This document shows, piece after piece, positions 54,891-63,913 of a stretch of 64,000 bases of DNA. The notes below the pieces were generated by a model. The model did not search any database and was not told the DNA's origin. It was given only the letters and a program-made list of their open reading frames with translations. Position numbers and translations under genes: made by a program. Numbering within the stretch: position 1 is the stretch's first letter; every line of letters starts with the position of its first letter. This DNA is from an uncultured Aquimarina sp. (GTDB lineage Bacteria; Bacteroidota; Bacteroidia; Flavobacteriales; Flavobacteriaceae), in contig CANNBP010000015.1 of NCBI GenBank assembly GCA_947502885.1, forward strand, positions 96,594-160,593, read 5' to 3'.

Positions 54891-55972
54891 TATTTAATTA
54901 CTCTAGCTCCAGAGTCTACTTTGACCAAATATGCATCTTTACCTCCTCCTTCAACGATCGCCTTAATAACATCCTGTTGTTTACTTTCTGGAGCAATTGC
55001 CACAATACTACCTCCTCCTCCCGAGCCAACAATTTTTACTCCATACGCCCCTGCTTTAATGGCAGATGAGACCATGTTATCGATTCTTGGTACAGTAATT
55101 TTTAGAATATCCTTTAAAACACTATGATGTTGATTCATCAAGTCTCCTATATACTTCATATCTGGATTCCCTCCTTTAAACTCTTTTAAAGCCTTTAGTG
55201 TAATTGAATGATTTTTTAGGGCTGCAAAAAAATAAGGTCTTAACTCCTCTGAAACATATTTTTTCTTCGCATCATACTGCTCTAAGGGTGCCGTTTTTAA
55301 ATCAAAACCCTTATCCATCCTGATCACCTCTTCAATTGCTTTCAATGCTTTCGTTTTTCGATCCCCTAAAGTACCTATCGTTTCTTTTTTAATACCCGAC
55401 TCCCCAACAATCAAGCCTTCAATAAACTCACCAACAACTTCATGCGAGGTCTTTTCGCCTGTTTCTATAAATAAAACACCTCCTACACCAATAGTATATT
55501 GATCCATTACTCCTCCTGGCTCACCATGCTCTATTACTTCTGCCTCATATGCTATCTTAAAAACCAAAAGACTATTTATTTCATGATCAGCCCCAAATGC
55601 TTCTAACAAGAATCTGACCCAAGCAACAATAAGCGCTGAAGAGCTAGAAACACCTGCATTAATAGGCAAATCTCCTTTTATCAACACATCATACCCTTGA
55701 TTAGGAATACACCCATATCTTCTCAAAACCTTAAGAGATGAAGCAAAATAATCTCTCTGATTAATTTTTTCAAACTGTTGATCAACGTTAATAATCTTCT
55801 CCTCTGAAATATCTGGTAACCTAATCTTAAAAAGATTGGTTTCATTTTGAGTTGCAGTCAAATTAATGTATTTATCAATAGCACATGCTATTACAGGCAA
55901 TCCAAGGTAATCTTGATGATCCCCAAACAAGCAGGTTCTTCCGGGGGATATTACTTTTATTGTATTAGACAT
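54890..55972 (-). CDS. GHMP-family sugar kinase
   Basis: A 360-residue GHMP kinase. Motif 1 is SPGRTCLFGDHQDYLGLPVI (galactokinase/mevalonate-kinase type), motif 2 is LPINAGVSSSSALIVAWVRF (P-x3-G-x2-S-S-x-A), and motif 3 is KIVGSGGGGSIVAIAP. EHGEPGGVMDQYTIGVGGVL contains the galactokinase-like catalytic Asp. It phosphorylates a sugar at C1 most likely. Galactokinase, N-acetylgalactosamine kinase and similar activities cannot be separated by eye. The gene is 49 bases downstream of GH109 and coupled to the nucleotidyltransferase. Confidence 0.85.
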   Translation of the reverse strand: MSNTIKVISPGRTCLFGDHQDYLGLPVIACAIDKYINLTATQNETNLFKIRLPDISEEKIINVDQQFEKINQRDYFASSLKVLRRYGCIPNQGYDVLIKGDLPINAGVSSSSALIVAWVRFLLEAFGADHEINSLLVFKIAYEAEVIEHGEPGGVMDQYTIGVGGVLFIETGEKTSHEVVGEFIEGLIVGESGIKKETIGTLGDRKTKALKAIEEVIRMDKGFDLKTAPLEQYDAKKKYVSEELRPYFFAALKNHSITLKALKEFKGGNPDMKYIGDLMNQHHSVLKDILKITVPRIDNMVSSAIKAGAYGVKIVGSGGGGSIVAIAPESKQQDVIKAIVEGGGKDAYLVKVDSGARVIK

Positions 55973-56021
55973 TTTATATTTAATATTCGGGTAGACAAAA
56001 TAAATTAGATCATTCTTTAAC

Positions 56022-57389
56022 TTAGTAGGTATCCTTGATCCAATTATAAGGTTTTCTTTTCAACCACAATCCTCTCGTGAAGTCTGGAAAATTTTGAGGT
56101 TCCCCATTATTTTCTATTGATAATTCTGACAATGGAGTTATTGCACTCCATGCCGCAGCATCATATACATCTATGGGTGGAGCTATATTCTCAATAGCGG
56201 ATCTTACAAAGGCATTAATTACAAAAAAATCCATCCCACCATGACCTGCTCCCATAGCATGCTCTCCATATTTCTTCCATAAAGGATGATCATACTTAGA
56301 TAACCATGAGTCGGCTTGATCCCATTTATGCGGTTCTGATTTACCTTCTATATATATCCTATTACCATCTACCTCCCACAAACCATTAGCACCTTGCACT
56401 CTAAACCCTAAAGAATAAGGCCGAGGTAAATTACAATCATGTGTTACCACTATGGTTTCTCCCATTGTCGTTTCTATAGTCGATGTAATCACATCACCTT
56501 GTTTAAACTTCACCTTAGCATTTGGATGGTCCTCTCCACCGTGCTTTACAATATAATTATGTAAACCAATACTCTTTGTTGCATTTGATGTTATTGAAGA
56601 AAAACGATTTCCCCTATTAATATTACACATAGTAGCCATTGGGCCTACTCCATGTGTTGGATACACATCAGCATTTCTAGTCACCGAATGCTGCGTTCTC
56701 CATTTTGACTCCGAAATCCCTTTTTCACCAAACTCCACTCCTTTTCCATAGGCAGTTTTTCCATCATTAAGTTTTACAAACCTTAGATCATGTTGGTATC
56801 CACATCTAAAATGCACTAATTCTCCAAAAACATTTTGTTTAACCATATTCAATACAGCCATAACATCTCTTCTATAGTTCACATTTTCTAATATCATTAA
56901 ATGCGAACCCGTAGCTTCATGAGTATTTACCAGGTCCCAACATTCTTCGAGAGTATTTGCTGCCGAAACTTCTAAGCCTGTATATTTGCCAGCTATCATT
57001 GATTCTTTAGCCATTCGTGTATGCCATAACCAAGGTGTAGATATAATAACAGCATCTATTTCTTCTAAACCTAATAAATTTCTATAATCATACTCATTTT
57101 TACTAAAAACCTTGGGTTTACTTTTACCTGCTTTGCTTATCGCATCTAATGAAAGATCTATTCGAGTTTGATCAATATCACATATTGCCGTAACCAGCAC
57201 ATCATCTCTAAGCAGCACATTTCTCAAATGATTCGTTCCTCTTAAACCAACACCAATTAATCCAAGTTTTAACTTATCTTCTTGTTTGTTTACTTTACTC
57301 GCATAAGTTAAACTCGGCAATATAGAAATACCAGTTCCTGCTATTGCCGTTTTTTTAATAAAGTTTCGTCTTGACTTTTGTGTACTCAT
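56022..57389 (-). CDS. GH109-type glycosidase, probable alpha-N-acetylgalactosaminidase
   Basis: A 455-residue Gfo/Idh/MocA-fold protein with a Tat-type leader (SRRNFIKKTAIAGTGISIL). The NAD site is KLGLIGVGLRGTNHLRNVLL. Blocks shared with the characterised GH109 enzymes of Elizabethkingia are YKNML-like EYDYRNLLGL, EVSAANTLEECWDLVN, LILENVNYRRDVMAVLNM-like, GELVHFRCGYQHDLR, YPTHGVGPMATMCNINRGNR, GAGHGGMDFF and DVYDAAAWSAITPLSELSI. GH109 cleaves terminal alpha-GalNAc by an NAD-dependent redox mechanism. First gene of a three-gene run with a sugar kinase and nucleotidyltransferase. Confidence 0.88.
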   Translation of the reverse strand: MSTQKSRRNFIKKTAIAGTGISILPSLTYASKVNKQEDKLKLGLIGVGLRGTNHLRNVLLRDDVLVTAICDIDQTRIDLSLDAISKAGKSKPKVFSKNEYDYRNLLGLEEIDAVIISTPWLWHTRMAKESMIAGKYTGLEVSAANTLEECWDLVNTHEATGSHLMILENVNYRRDVMAVLNMVKQNVFGELVHFRCGYQHDLRFVKLNDGKTAYGKGVEFGEKGISESKWRTQHSVTRNADVYPTHGVGPMATMCNINRGNRFSSITSNATKSIGLHNYIVKHGGEDHPNAKVKFKQGDVITSTIETTMGETIVVTHDCNLPRPYSLGFRVQGANGLWEVDGNRIYIEGKSEPHKWDQADSWLSKYDHPLWKKYGEHAMGAGHGGMDFFVINAFVRSAIENIAPPIDVYDAAAWSAITPLSELSIENNGEPQNFPDFTRGLWLKRKPYNWIKDTY

Positions 57390-57447
57390 GATATTTACGT
57401 TTTTAATAAGTGAACAGATCTAACGTTTCTTAACCTCTAAAATATTT

Positions 57448-59340
57448 CTAATTTTCTAAATAAGGAATCGAAACAATTACTTTTGTCCCCACAATATCGT
57501 TATTCTGATTCAATTTATCTTCTATTTTAAACTGAAGCTTAACTTTTAGCTTTTTTTGATAAATATCTAACCTTTCTTTTACAATATGAGTCGATAAAGA
57601 CCGATATTTATTCTTTAAAAAACTACTCTTTTCTTTCCCTTTTGAATATCCTATGCCATTATCTTCAATTGTACAGCGAATGATTTTTTTACTCTCAATA
57701 GAAGCAATAACAACATCAATCTCACCTTTTTCATTTTTTACGATTCCATGTTCAATGGCATTTTCTACAAATGGTTGTATCAACATTGGTGGAATACACA
57801 TTCTATCCTTATTTAATAACTCATCAACAGTAACCTTATAAACAAAACTTGCATTGAAATCTGATCGTAAAGTAAGATAACTTCTTAATGCATTCACTTC
57901 ATCTTCCAACTCTATAAATTCTTCTCTTGAATTATTAAGTATCAAACGTAAAAGATTGGACAAGTTAGACACATACAGGCTTGACTTTTCTGATCCTTTC
58001 CGAATTAAGCTATTTATAACATTTAAGGCATTAAATATAAAGTGAGGATTCATTTGAGAACGCAATAATCGTTGCTCCAACTCTAATTTTTCATACTTAC
58101 TTCGAAGAGTTCTTTGTCTAAACAACAAAGCTCCTAATACAAAAAGTAATAGTAACAATATCATTAAGACAATTGTAATGAGATCTTTTTGTTTTATTAA
58201 AATATCTTGTGTTTTTGTTGTTTCTTCTAACTCTGTTATTGACTTGTCCTTTTGTTTACTTTGAAATTGAACCTCTAAATCGTTAATTTTCTCTTCGAGT
58301 ATTTTTTCATGAAAAGCTTCATCAAATTTAGTTTTAGCCTTAAACACTTTTAACAACTCTTTTGTATTATTTGTTTCAGAATAATACAACATAAACCTAT
58401 CATAAACTTTTGAATACAAGTTTTTCACATTCCTATTCAACACATTAATATTCTCAATAGTATCTCTTAGAACATTTAGATTGTCATATGCTTTTTGAAA
58501 TTGCCCTTCATGAATGTTCACATAACTTTCATTAGCTAATGTAAATAAATAAACATAGTCATAGTTGGGGGTATATTTATGATAAGCTTTTTTTCCTAAT
58601 TTATAATAATGTATTGTAGAATCAATTTCATTTTCACTCTCATATAGTTCTCCTAAACCAGAGTAAATAACATTAATATTATCCTTATAATCCGAATTAT
58701 GAGATCTGTTCAGGGCTTTTTTTAAATAATACCTTGCCGAATCCTTTTTAGCTAACCCCTCAAAATAAGTAAAGCCTAATCTTGTATTGAGCACAATATT
58801 AGATCTAGGCAGAGTATTGTATAAGGAATCTTTTAATGCTCTTTTATAATATTTCACAGCTGTTTTAGCATCACCCAGTTCAAGATGACAATCTCCTATA
58901 GCCGCAACTGTAAAGGATATCCACTTATAAGAATATTTCTCACATAATTGTAGTGCTTTTTGATAATTAACTAGAGCTTTTCGATAATCTTTTTTTTTGA
59001 ATGAATATACTTTACCCATATAGTCATACGCCAACAATAATCTTTCTTCATCGACACTTCTCTTTATCAAAGAATTCTTATATACCTCTATCGCTTTTTT
59101 TCCATAATAAATTACAGAGTCGTACTCCTTTACAAAATACTTTGAAACCCCTTTACTTCTATAGTAATAAGCCCAACCTAATAACTTTTCATTCTCCTGT
59201 AAAAACTCTTTAAATCTATTCAATTCGTCTGCAGTAGCACGATAAAGATTGATAGAATCTAATTTCTTTTGAGTAATTGTTGCGTGCTGTGAGCAAACAA
59301 CATTTGAAATCATAAAAAATGAAACGATTATTTTTTTCAT
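57448..59340 (-). CDS. LytS-type sensor histidine kinase with TPR repeats
   Basis: About 630 residues. A signal peptide (IIVSFFMISNVVC) leads into an extracytoplasmic TPR region (YDYMGKVYSFKKKDYRKALV, AIGDCHLELGDAKTAVKYYK and further units, residues ~60-290). A coiled coil and one membrane helix follow (residues ~383-403, IVLMILLLLLFVLGALLFRQ). The kinase core is LytS/YehU-like: LRSQMNPHFIFNALNVINSL with the phospho-His near residue 432, then MCIPPMLIQPFVENAIEHGI and an ATPase G box. I start at MKKIIVS (59340). It is divergent from a LytTR regulator 98 bases away, its probable partner. Confidence 0.93.
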   Translation of the reverse strand: MKKIIVSFFMISNVVCSQHATITQKKLDSINLYRATADELNRFKEFLQENEKLLGWAYYYRSKGVSKYFVKEYDSVIYYGKKAIEVYKNSLIKRSVDEERLLLAYDYMGKVYSFKKKDYRKALVNYQKALQLCEKYSYKWISFTVAAIGDCHLELGDAKTAVKYYKRALKDSLYNTLPRSNIVLNTRLGFTYFEGLAKKDSARYYLKKALNRSHNSDYKDNINVIYSGLGELYESENEIDSTIHYYKLGKKAYHKYTPNYDYVYLFTLANESYVNIHEGQFQKAYDNLNVLRDTIENINVLNRNVKNLYSKVYDRFMLYYSETNNTKELLKVFKAKTKFDEAFHEKILEEKINDLEVQFQSKQKDKSITELEETTKTQDILIKQKDLITIVLMILLLLLFVLGALLFRQRTLRSKYEKLELEQRLLRSQMNPHFIFNALNVINSLIRKGSEKSSLYVSNLSNLLRLILNNSREEFIELEDEVNALRSYLTLRSDFNASFVYKVTVDELLNKDRMCIPPMLIQPFVENAIEHGIVKNEKGEIDVVIASIESKKIIRCTIEDNGIGYSKGKEKSSFLKNKYRSLSTHIVKERLDIYQKKLKVKLQFKIEDKLNQNNDIVGTKVIVSIPYLEN

Positions 59341-59438
59341 GTTTAACAAAACAATTATTTATGTTTGTTAAAATTAGAAAAACAAGTACAACCAGAACCA
59401 AGAACATGTACTAATGTTTTGCAAATATGTATCAATAA

Positions 59439-60185
59439 ATGAATGCAAAAGTTAAAGCTATTATTATAGAAGACGATACTGAAGCAGCTGATCATTTAAA
59501 CTCTTTGATTTCTTCAAATTTTAACAATATAGAGATATTGGGTTTTTCTGACAATATTGCTAATTCTGTGAAGTTAATAAACAAAGTAAAACCCGAGATC
59601 ATTTTTATGGATATCCTTTTAAATGACGGTAATGCATTTCAGGTTTTAGACATGATAGAAACTCCTAATTTTGAAGTAATATTTATTACTGCTTATGATT
59701 CATATCTTGAAAAAGCAATTGAACATTACGCGTTTAATTATATTTTAAAACCGATTGATTTACCTAAATTAAAACAGATAATAGATCGATACAATAAACT
59801 AAAACAAAGAATGTTTTCTTTAGCAAAGTATAATCAATTTATAAAATTCTTAAGCGATCAATCCTCTCAAATACTTTTGCATGTTAATAATGAATATATA
59901 ATGATTAATCTTAATGATGTAATCAAATGCGAAACAGATAGCAACTATACTATTTTTTATCTTTCTAATAATGAAAAGATTCTTGTTTCGAATACACTTA
60001 AGTATTATGAAGAACTCTTATCACATAAAGGTTTTTTTAGAGCACATCGTTCATGTTTGTTAAACATAAAACACATTAAGTCTATCTACAAAAAAGAAGC
60101 TATCATTTTAAATAATCGAGAAAAAATTAGGGTAGCACAGAGAAACAAATCTAATTTAAACAATTTGATTAAGTTATTATCCTAA
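59439..60185 (+). CDS. LytTR-family response regulator
   Basis: A 248-residue regulator. The receiver domain covers residues ~1-120 with acidic pocket IIEDDTEAADH, phospho-Asp in EIIFMDILLNDG, and FITAYDSYLEKAIEHYAFNY plus ILKPID at the end. The LytTR DNA-binding domain covers ~135-245 (VNNEYIMINLNDVIKCETDS, FFRAHRSCLLNIKHIKSIYK, INNREKIRVAQ-like). It is divergent from the TPR kinase, and the double-glycine peptide gene lies 263 bases downstream on the same strand, so it is a candidate activator of that gene. Confidence 0.94.
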   Translation: MNAKVKAIIIEDDTEAADHLNSLISSNFNNIEILGFSDNIANSVKLINKVKPEIIFMDILLNDGNAFQVLDMIETPNFEVIFITAYDSYLEKAIEHYAFNYILKPIDLPKLKQIIDRYNKLKQRMFSLAKYNQFIKFLSDQSSQILLHVNNEYIMINLNDVIKCETDSNYTIFYLSNNEKILVSNTLKYYEELLSHKGFFRAHRSCLLNIKHIKSIYKKEAIILNNREKIRVAQRNKSNLNNLIKLLS

Positions 60186-60448
60186 TCATCTTTATCGTTT
60201 AAGTATATTTTTTACACTTTGATTACCAAAACACTATCACTTACCAGAAATAGTTTGTTATCTCATCACATTTGTTTTAATTATGCTACAGATTAAAACA
60301 AACCTCCCATAAGACATAATTAATTTCTAAAATAGTATCAAGGGATAGCCTTGACCTCTATAAAAGTACTTTTTCGCGAAAGGTAGACACAAATCTCGAG
60401 TGTCTTTAAATGTTCGAGGTATTCATAAATACAAAAAATTTAAAAACG

Positions 60449-60622
60449 ATGAAAAGTTTAATTAGTCTAACTGGAGCACAAATAATAAATAAACACCAAC
60501 AACTTACTATTAATGGAGGTTACAGAACTTCCTTATGTGACACAGATCCAGAATATTACATGGCAAATTTTGACTTATGTAATGGCAGAGATAGTGATGA
60601 TAGTGATGATGGAAATTCATAA
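60449..60622 (+). CDS. Double-glycine-leader peptide (bacteriocin- or signal-like)
   Basis: A 57-residue peptide starting at the ATG 60449. The leader MKSLISLTGAQIINKHQQLT plus INGG has the Bacteroidota double-glycine pattern (hydrophobic positions, Lys-x-Gln-Gln, ending I-N-G-G at residues 21-24). Cleavage after GG would release a 33-residue core, YRTSLCDTDPEYYMANFDLC and NGRDSDDSDDGNS, with two Cys that could form a disulfide and a strongly acidic tail. The longer frame from 60410 adds a poor upstream start. No C39-type ABC exporter is in the window. Next to it are the LytTR regulator, a TlpA-like thioredoxin and two sensor kinases. Confidence 0.75.
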   Translation: MKSLISLTGAQIINKHQQLTINGGYRTSLCDTDPEYYMANFDLCNGRDSDDSDDGNS

Positions 60623-60645
60623 TTTTGATTTACCTTAAATATACT

Positions 60646-60674
60646 CTATCCAGTTACATCACCTAACTGGATAG
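60646..60674. terminator. Terminator after the double-glycine peptide gene
   Basis: A perfect 11-bp stem, CTATCCAGTTA (60646-60656) and TAACTGGATAG (60664-60674), with a 7-nt loop, followed by a T-rich stretch. It is 23 bases after the peptide gene and 7 bases before the convergent tlpA-like gene's stop, so both may use it. Confidence 0.8.
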
Positions 60675-60681
60675 GTTTGTT

Positions 60682-61182
60682 TCAGTTTTCTTTGGAAAAC
60701 ATTTGATCTATTTCATCAAATGAAGGACTACCTAGTAACTTTCCATTTGGCGATATCAAAAATTTAGCAGGGATAGATGTCACTCCATATTTTCTTGCAA
60801 CTGGAGAAAGTATTACATAACGATTTTGATTAACAATTTGATTTTTCCAAGTAAAACCATCTTTTTCAACCACTTTTTTCCAGGATACGTTATCTTTTTC
60901 TAGGGCAACGGTTACAATTATAAGCTTATCAGAATATTTACTATGCAATCTCACCAATTGCGGATTTTCTATTCTACATGGTGGACACCATGAACCCCAA
61001 AAATCCAACAAGACATATTTACCTTCTAAATTAGACAACCTAAATCTTGTTCCATCTATCAAAGTAGTTTCAAAATCAGGAGCCTTTTCACCTACTACTA
61101 TATTAGAATATTTAACCCCTGTGTAAACTAATACAAGTAAAGCAATTAGCCCTATTACTAAGTATTGAAACATTTTTTTCAT
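60682..61182 (-). CDS. TlpA-like membrane-anchored thiol-disulfide oxidoreductase
   Basis: A 166-residue thioredoxin-fold protein. An N-terminal membrane anchor (YLVIGLIALLVLVYTGVKYS) precedes the domain: GEKAPDFETTLIDGTRFRLS, LLDFWGSWCPPCRIENPQLV with the CPPC active site, and GVTSIPAKFLISPNGKLLG with the cis-Pro. It would act on thiols in the periplasm. It is convergent with the two-Cys double-glycine peptide gene and may help it fold, but this is only positional inference. Confidence 0.9.
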   Translation of the reverse strand: MKKMFQYLVIGLIALLVLVYTGVKYSNIVVGEKAPDFETTLIDGTRFRLSNLEGKYVLLDFWGSWCPPCRIENPQLVRLHSKYSDKLIIVTVALEKDNVSWKKVVEKDGFTWKNQIVNQNRYVILSPVARKYGVTSIPAKFLISPNGKLLGSPSFDEIDQMFSKEN

Positions 61183-61478
61183 AAAACTATATTTAGAAAC
61201 ATAAACCTGACATTACTAAAATACTAATTCTTATCCCCTCCCTTCTCTACTATATAACTGATAATCAACTTTTAAATCATAAATTACAATAAAAAATAAC
61301 ATGTATTAAGGGTACAACTTCTACTTTTAGTTATAAAAACAATCAATTAAGTAGGTTTTTTCTTTCTTTTATCAAAGAAAATTGATACTATTTACGCATT
61401 TTCACCCTATTAATATGCTTTTTAACGATTAAAAGAGTGATTTTTCATATATTTAAGTACCCCAAAACAAAATCTAGT
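61183..61478. other. Divergent intergenic region
   Basis: About 296 AT-rich bases upstream of both the tlpA-like gene and the hybrid kinase. No gene or clear promoter match is seen. Confidence 0.4.
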
Positions 61479-63704
61479 ATGAAAATTTTAAAACTACGTA
61501 AACACCATGCTCTATTAATATGCCTTAATCTATTCTTTTCATTTATATATTCACAGCATGATTATCAATATGAAGAAATGACATTTTCTGAATTAGAACA
61601 AGTCGTTATTCACACCGAAAATCATTTTGGTTCACTAGGACGTGTTAATGCAGTAAGAACGGTTGAAACAATAACTGATATTTCTGAAAAATTTAATCGT
61701 AAACAAAACTTTCTTTTAAAAGCATATTGTTATAACACCCTTGGCGTGATCCATTATACCAATAAAGATTATAAAGAAGCTATTAAAAACTATAAAATTG
61801 CTGAGTTATATGTCAAACAACTTGATAACTTTCCTGAAATAGCAATTAAGATAAATAATAACATCGCTCTGGTCTATCTTCATGGTTTCAACAAACCCAA
61901 AAGAGCATTGAAAAAAATTAAACATATTTACGAAAACCGTAGCGGAATAGACAATACATCTCGTCATATCTTAGCTCTAAATTTAGCCTCAATTTATATC
62001 AAAATAAAAAAACAAGAAAAGGCCTTTCATCTACTCGAAAAGTGTAAAAAATATTTCACTAAAAACAAAGAGTCCCTCCCCTCTAAACTTGTCACTACTT
62101 ATACAAATTATGGTGAATACTATTATAACAAAAGGGCATACACAAATGCAATTCATTATTATGAATTAGCCGCGGCCTTAGCAGAAAAAAATCATCTTTT
62201 TCGAATGGCTATGGTCATTTACAAAAAGTATGAAGGTTTACTTGTTAAAATAGGAAGAAACGACATGGCATATGTCATATTAAAAAAATACACAAAGCAT
62301 CATCAGACTGCATTAGAAACAGAAAAAGCCGAAGCAAACCGATATAAAAAACAATTAATTATTAGTGAGCAGAAAACTACTTTAGAAACACAAAAAGCAG
62401 AAACATCCAAAAACATATCTATATTTATTATCACCTTGCTTTTATTATGCCTTATACTTTTCTGTTTTTTCATCTACAATCATAGAAAAACTAAAATTCT
62501 AGGAAAATCTCTTGCCATAAAAAACAAACAGCTTAAAATAGCTAAAGAAAATTCTGATCGCCTTGCAGCTGTTAAAACAAAATTTATATCAACAGTAAGC
62601 CATGAGTTAAGAACACCTCTATATGGCGTAATTGGTTTATCATCAATTCTACTCGAACGAACTAAAGACAAAGAAGACCATAAATTTGTAAAGCTTATGA
62701 AGTTTTCTGCCGATCATTTACTCAATTTAATAAATGATGTATTGCAGGTTACCAAAATGGAATCTTATGAGATAAAACTAGACACAGCAAGCTACAACAT
62801 CAAAACTCTAGCAGACGACATAAAAAATTCATTTGAATACCAAACCATAAAAAATGATAATACATTTCATCTCAATTTTGATCCTGCTATCCCCGAAAGA
62901 CTTATTGGTGACCCTGTAAGATTATCCCAAATACTTATTAATCTTATAAGTAATGCAAATAAATTTACTCAGAATGGTGATATATGGTTAAACTTTACCA
63001 ATCCGATAATTACAAATAATAATGTAGAAATTACTTTCGAAATTGAGGATAATGGCAGGGGCATACCGATAGACAAGCAACAAACAATTTTTGACAAGTT
63101 TACTCAAGCCAATTTAAAAGACGAAGCCATAGGCACTGGTCTTGGCCTGCATATTGTCAAAAACCTAGTACATCTTCATGGTAGTGATATACAACTAAAA
63201 AGTGATGTTGGAAAAGGGTCTACATTCTTTTTTAGTATTACTTTCGACATTGACACAGCTTTTAAAACAAATAAGAATACAAAAGTTAAAAAACCTGTTT
63301 TATCCATAAACAGTACAGACTATAATATTCTTATTGTCGAAGACAATAAAATCAATCAAATTGTTACTCAAAATGTGCTTAAAACAAAAGGCTATAGTTC
63401 TGCAATAGCTAGTGATGGCCTTATCGCTATCGAGATGATAAAGAAAAAAGAATACGATTTGATCTTAATGGATTTAAACATGCCCAATATGGGCGGTGTA
63501 GAAGCCACTAAAATCATTAGAGAACTTAATATTAATATACCTATCATAGCTTTAAGTGCAACTGATACAACAGAGACTATCGAGAATATTCTTAAGCCTG
63601 GATCTGGCTTTAATGATTTTATGATAAAACCTTATAAAAACGAAGAGTTCTTTGACAAAATAGAAAAGAACATCAAAAACAACCTTATCTCTAAAGCCTC
63701 TTAA
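61479..63704 (+). CDS. Hybrid sensor histidine kinase with TPR sensor and receiver domain
   Basis: About 741 residues, started at MKILKLRKHH (61479) so that the signal peptide LLICLNLFFSFIYS is at the N-terminus. TPR-like repeats fill residues ~50-290 (YNTLGVIHYTNKDYKEAIKN; YTNYGEYYYNKRAYTNAIHY). A coiled coil and one membrane helix follow (~314-335). HisKA has the phospho-His in FISTVSHELRTPLYGVIGLS (~373). HATPase_c shows the N box LINLISNANKFT and the G boxes EIEDNGRGIP and GTGLGLHIVKNLV. The receiver domain (~615-737) has LIVEDNKINQ and the phospho-Asp in LILMDLNMPNMGG. No Hpt or output gene lies in the window. Confidence 0.95.
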   Translation: MKILKLRKHHALLICLNLFFSFIYSQHDYQYEEMTFSELEQVVIHTENHFGSLGRVNAVRTVETITDISEKFNRKQNFLLKAYCYNTLGVIHYTNKDYKEAIKNYKIAELYVKQLDNFPEIAIKINNNIALVYLHGFNKPKRALKKIKHIYENRSGIDNTSRHILALNLASIYIKIKKQEKAFHLLEKCKKYFTKNKESLPSKLVTTYTNYGEYYYNKRAYTNAIHYYELAAALAEKNHLFRMAMVIYKKYEGLLVKIGRNDMAYVILKKYTKHHQTALETEKAEANRYKKQLIISEQKTTLETQKAETSKNISIFIITLLLLCLILFCFFIYNHRKTKILGKSLAIKNKQLKIAKENSDRLAAVKTKFISTVSHELRTPLYGVIGLSSILLERTKDKEDHKFVKLMKFSADHLLNLINDVLQVTKMESYEIKLDTASYNIKTLADDIKNSFEYQTIKNDNTFHLNFDPAIPERLIGDPVRLSQILINLISNANKFTQNGDIWLNFTNPIITNNNVEITFEIEDNGRGIPIDKQQTIFDKFTQANLKDEAIGTGLGLHIVKNLVHLHGSDIQLKSDVGKGSTFFFSITFDIDTAFKTNKNTKVKKPVLSINSTDYNILIVEDNKINQIVTQNVLKTKGYSSAIASDGLIAIEMIKKKEYDLILMDLNMPNMGGVEATKIIRELNINIPIIALSATDTTETIENILKPGSGFNDFMIKPYKNEEFFDKIEKNIKNNLISKAS

Positions 63705-63771
63705 TTCTATTCTATTTATTGTTTTGGATTTGGATTATGGATTATGGAGTTAGATTTAAATTTTGGGTATA

Positions 63772-63803
63772 AAAAAACCCCCATCTGATAAGATGAGGGT
63801 TTC
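63772..63803 (-). terminator. Terminator of the rRNA operon
   Basis: A stem of about 12 bp with one mismatch, AAACCCCCATCT (63775-63786) and AGATGAGGGTTT (63791-63802), with loop GATA. On the minus strand it directly follows the 5S gene and ends in a T run. Confidence 0.8.
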
Positions 63804-63806
63804 AAG

Positions 63807-63913
<107 letters not shown>

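Noticed and set aside
60410..60448. Upstream start for the GG peptide (MFEVFINTKNLKT)
   Set aside because: It would put 13 unusual residues before a complete GG leader; the ATG at 60449 gives the standard leader length.
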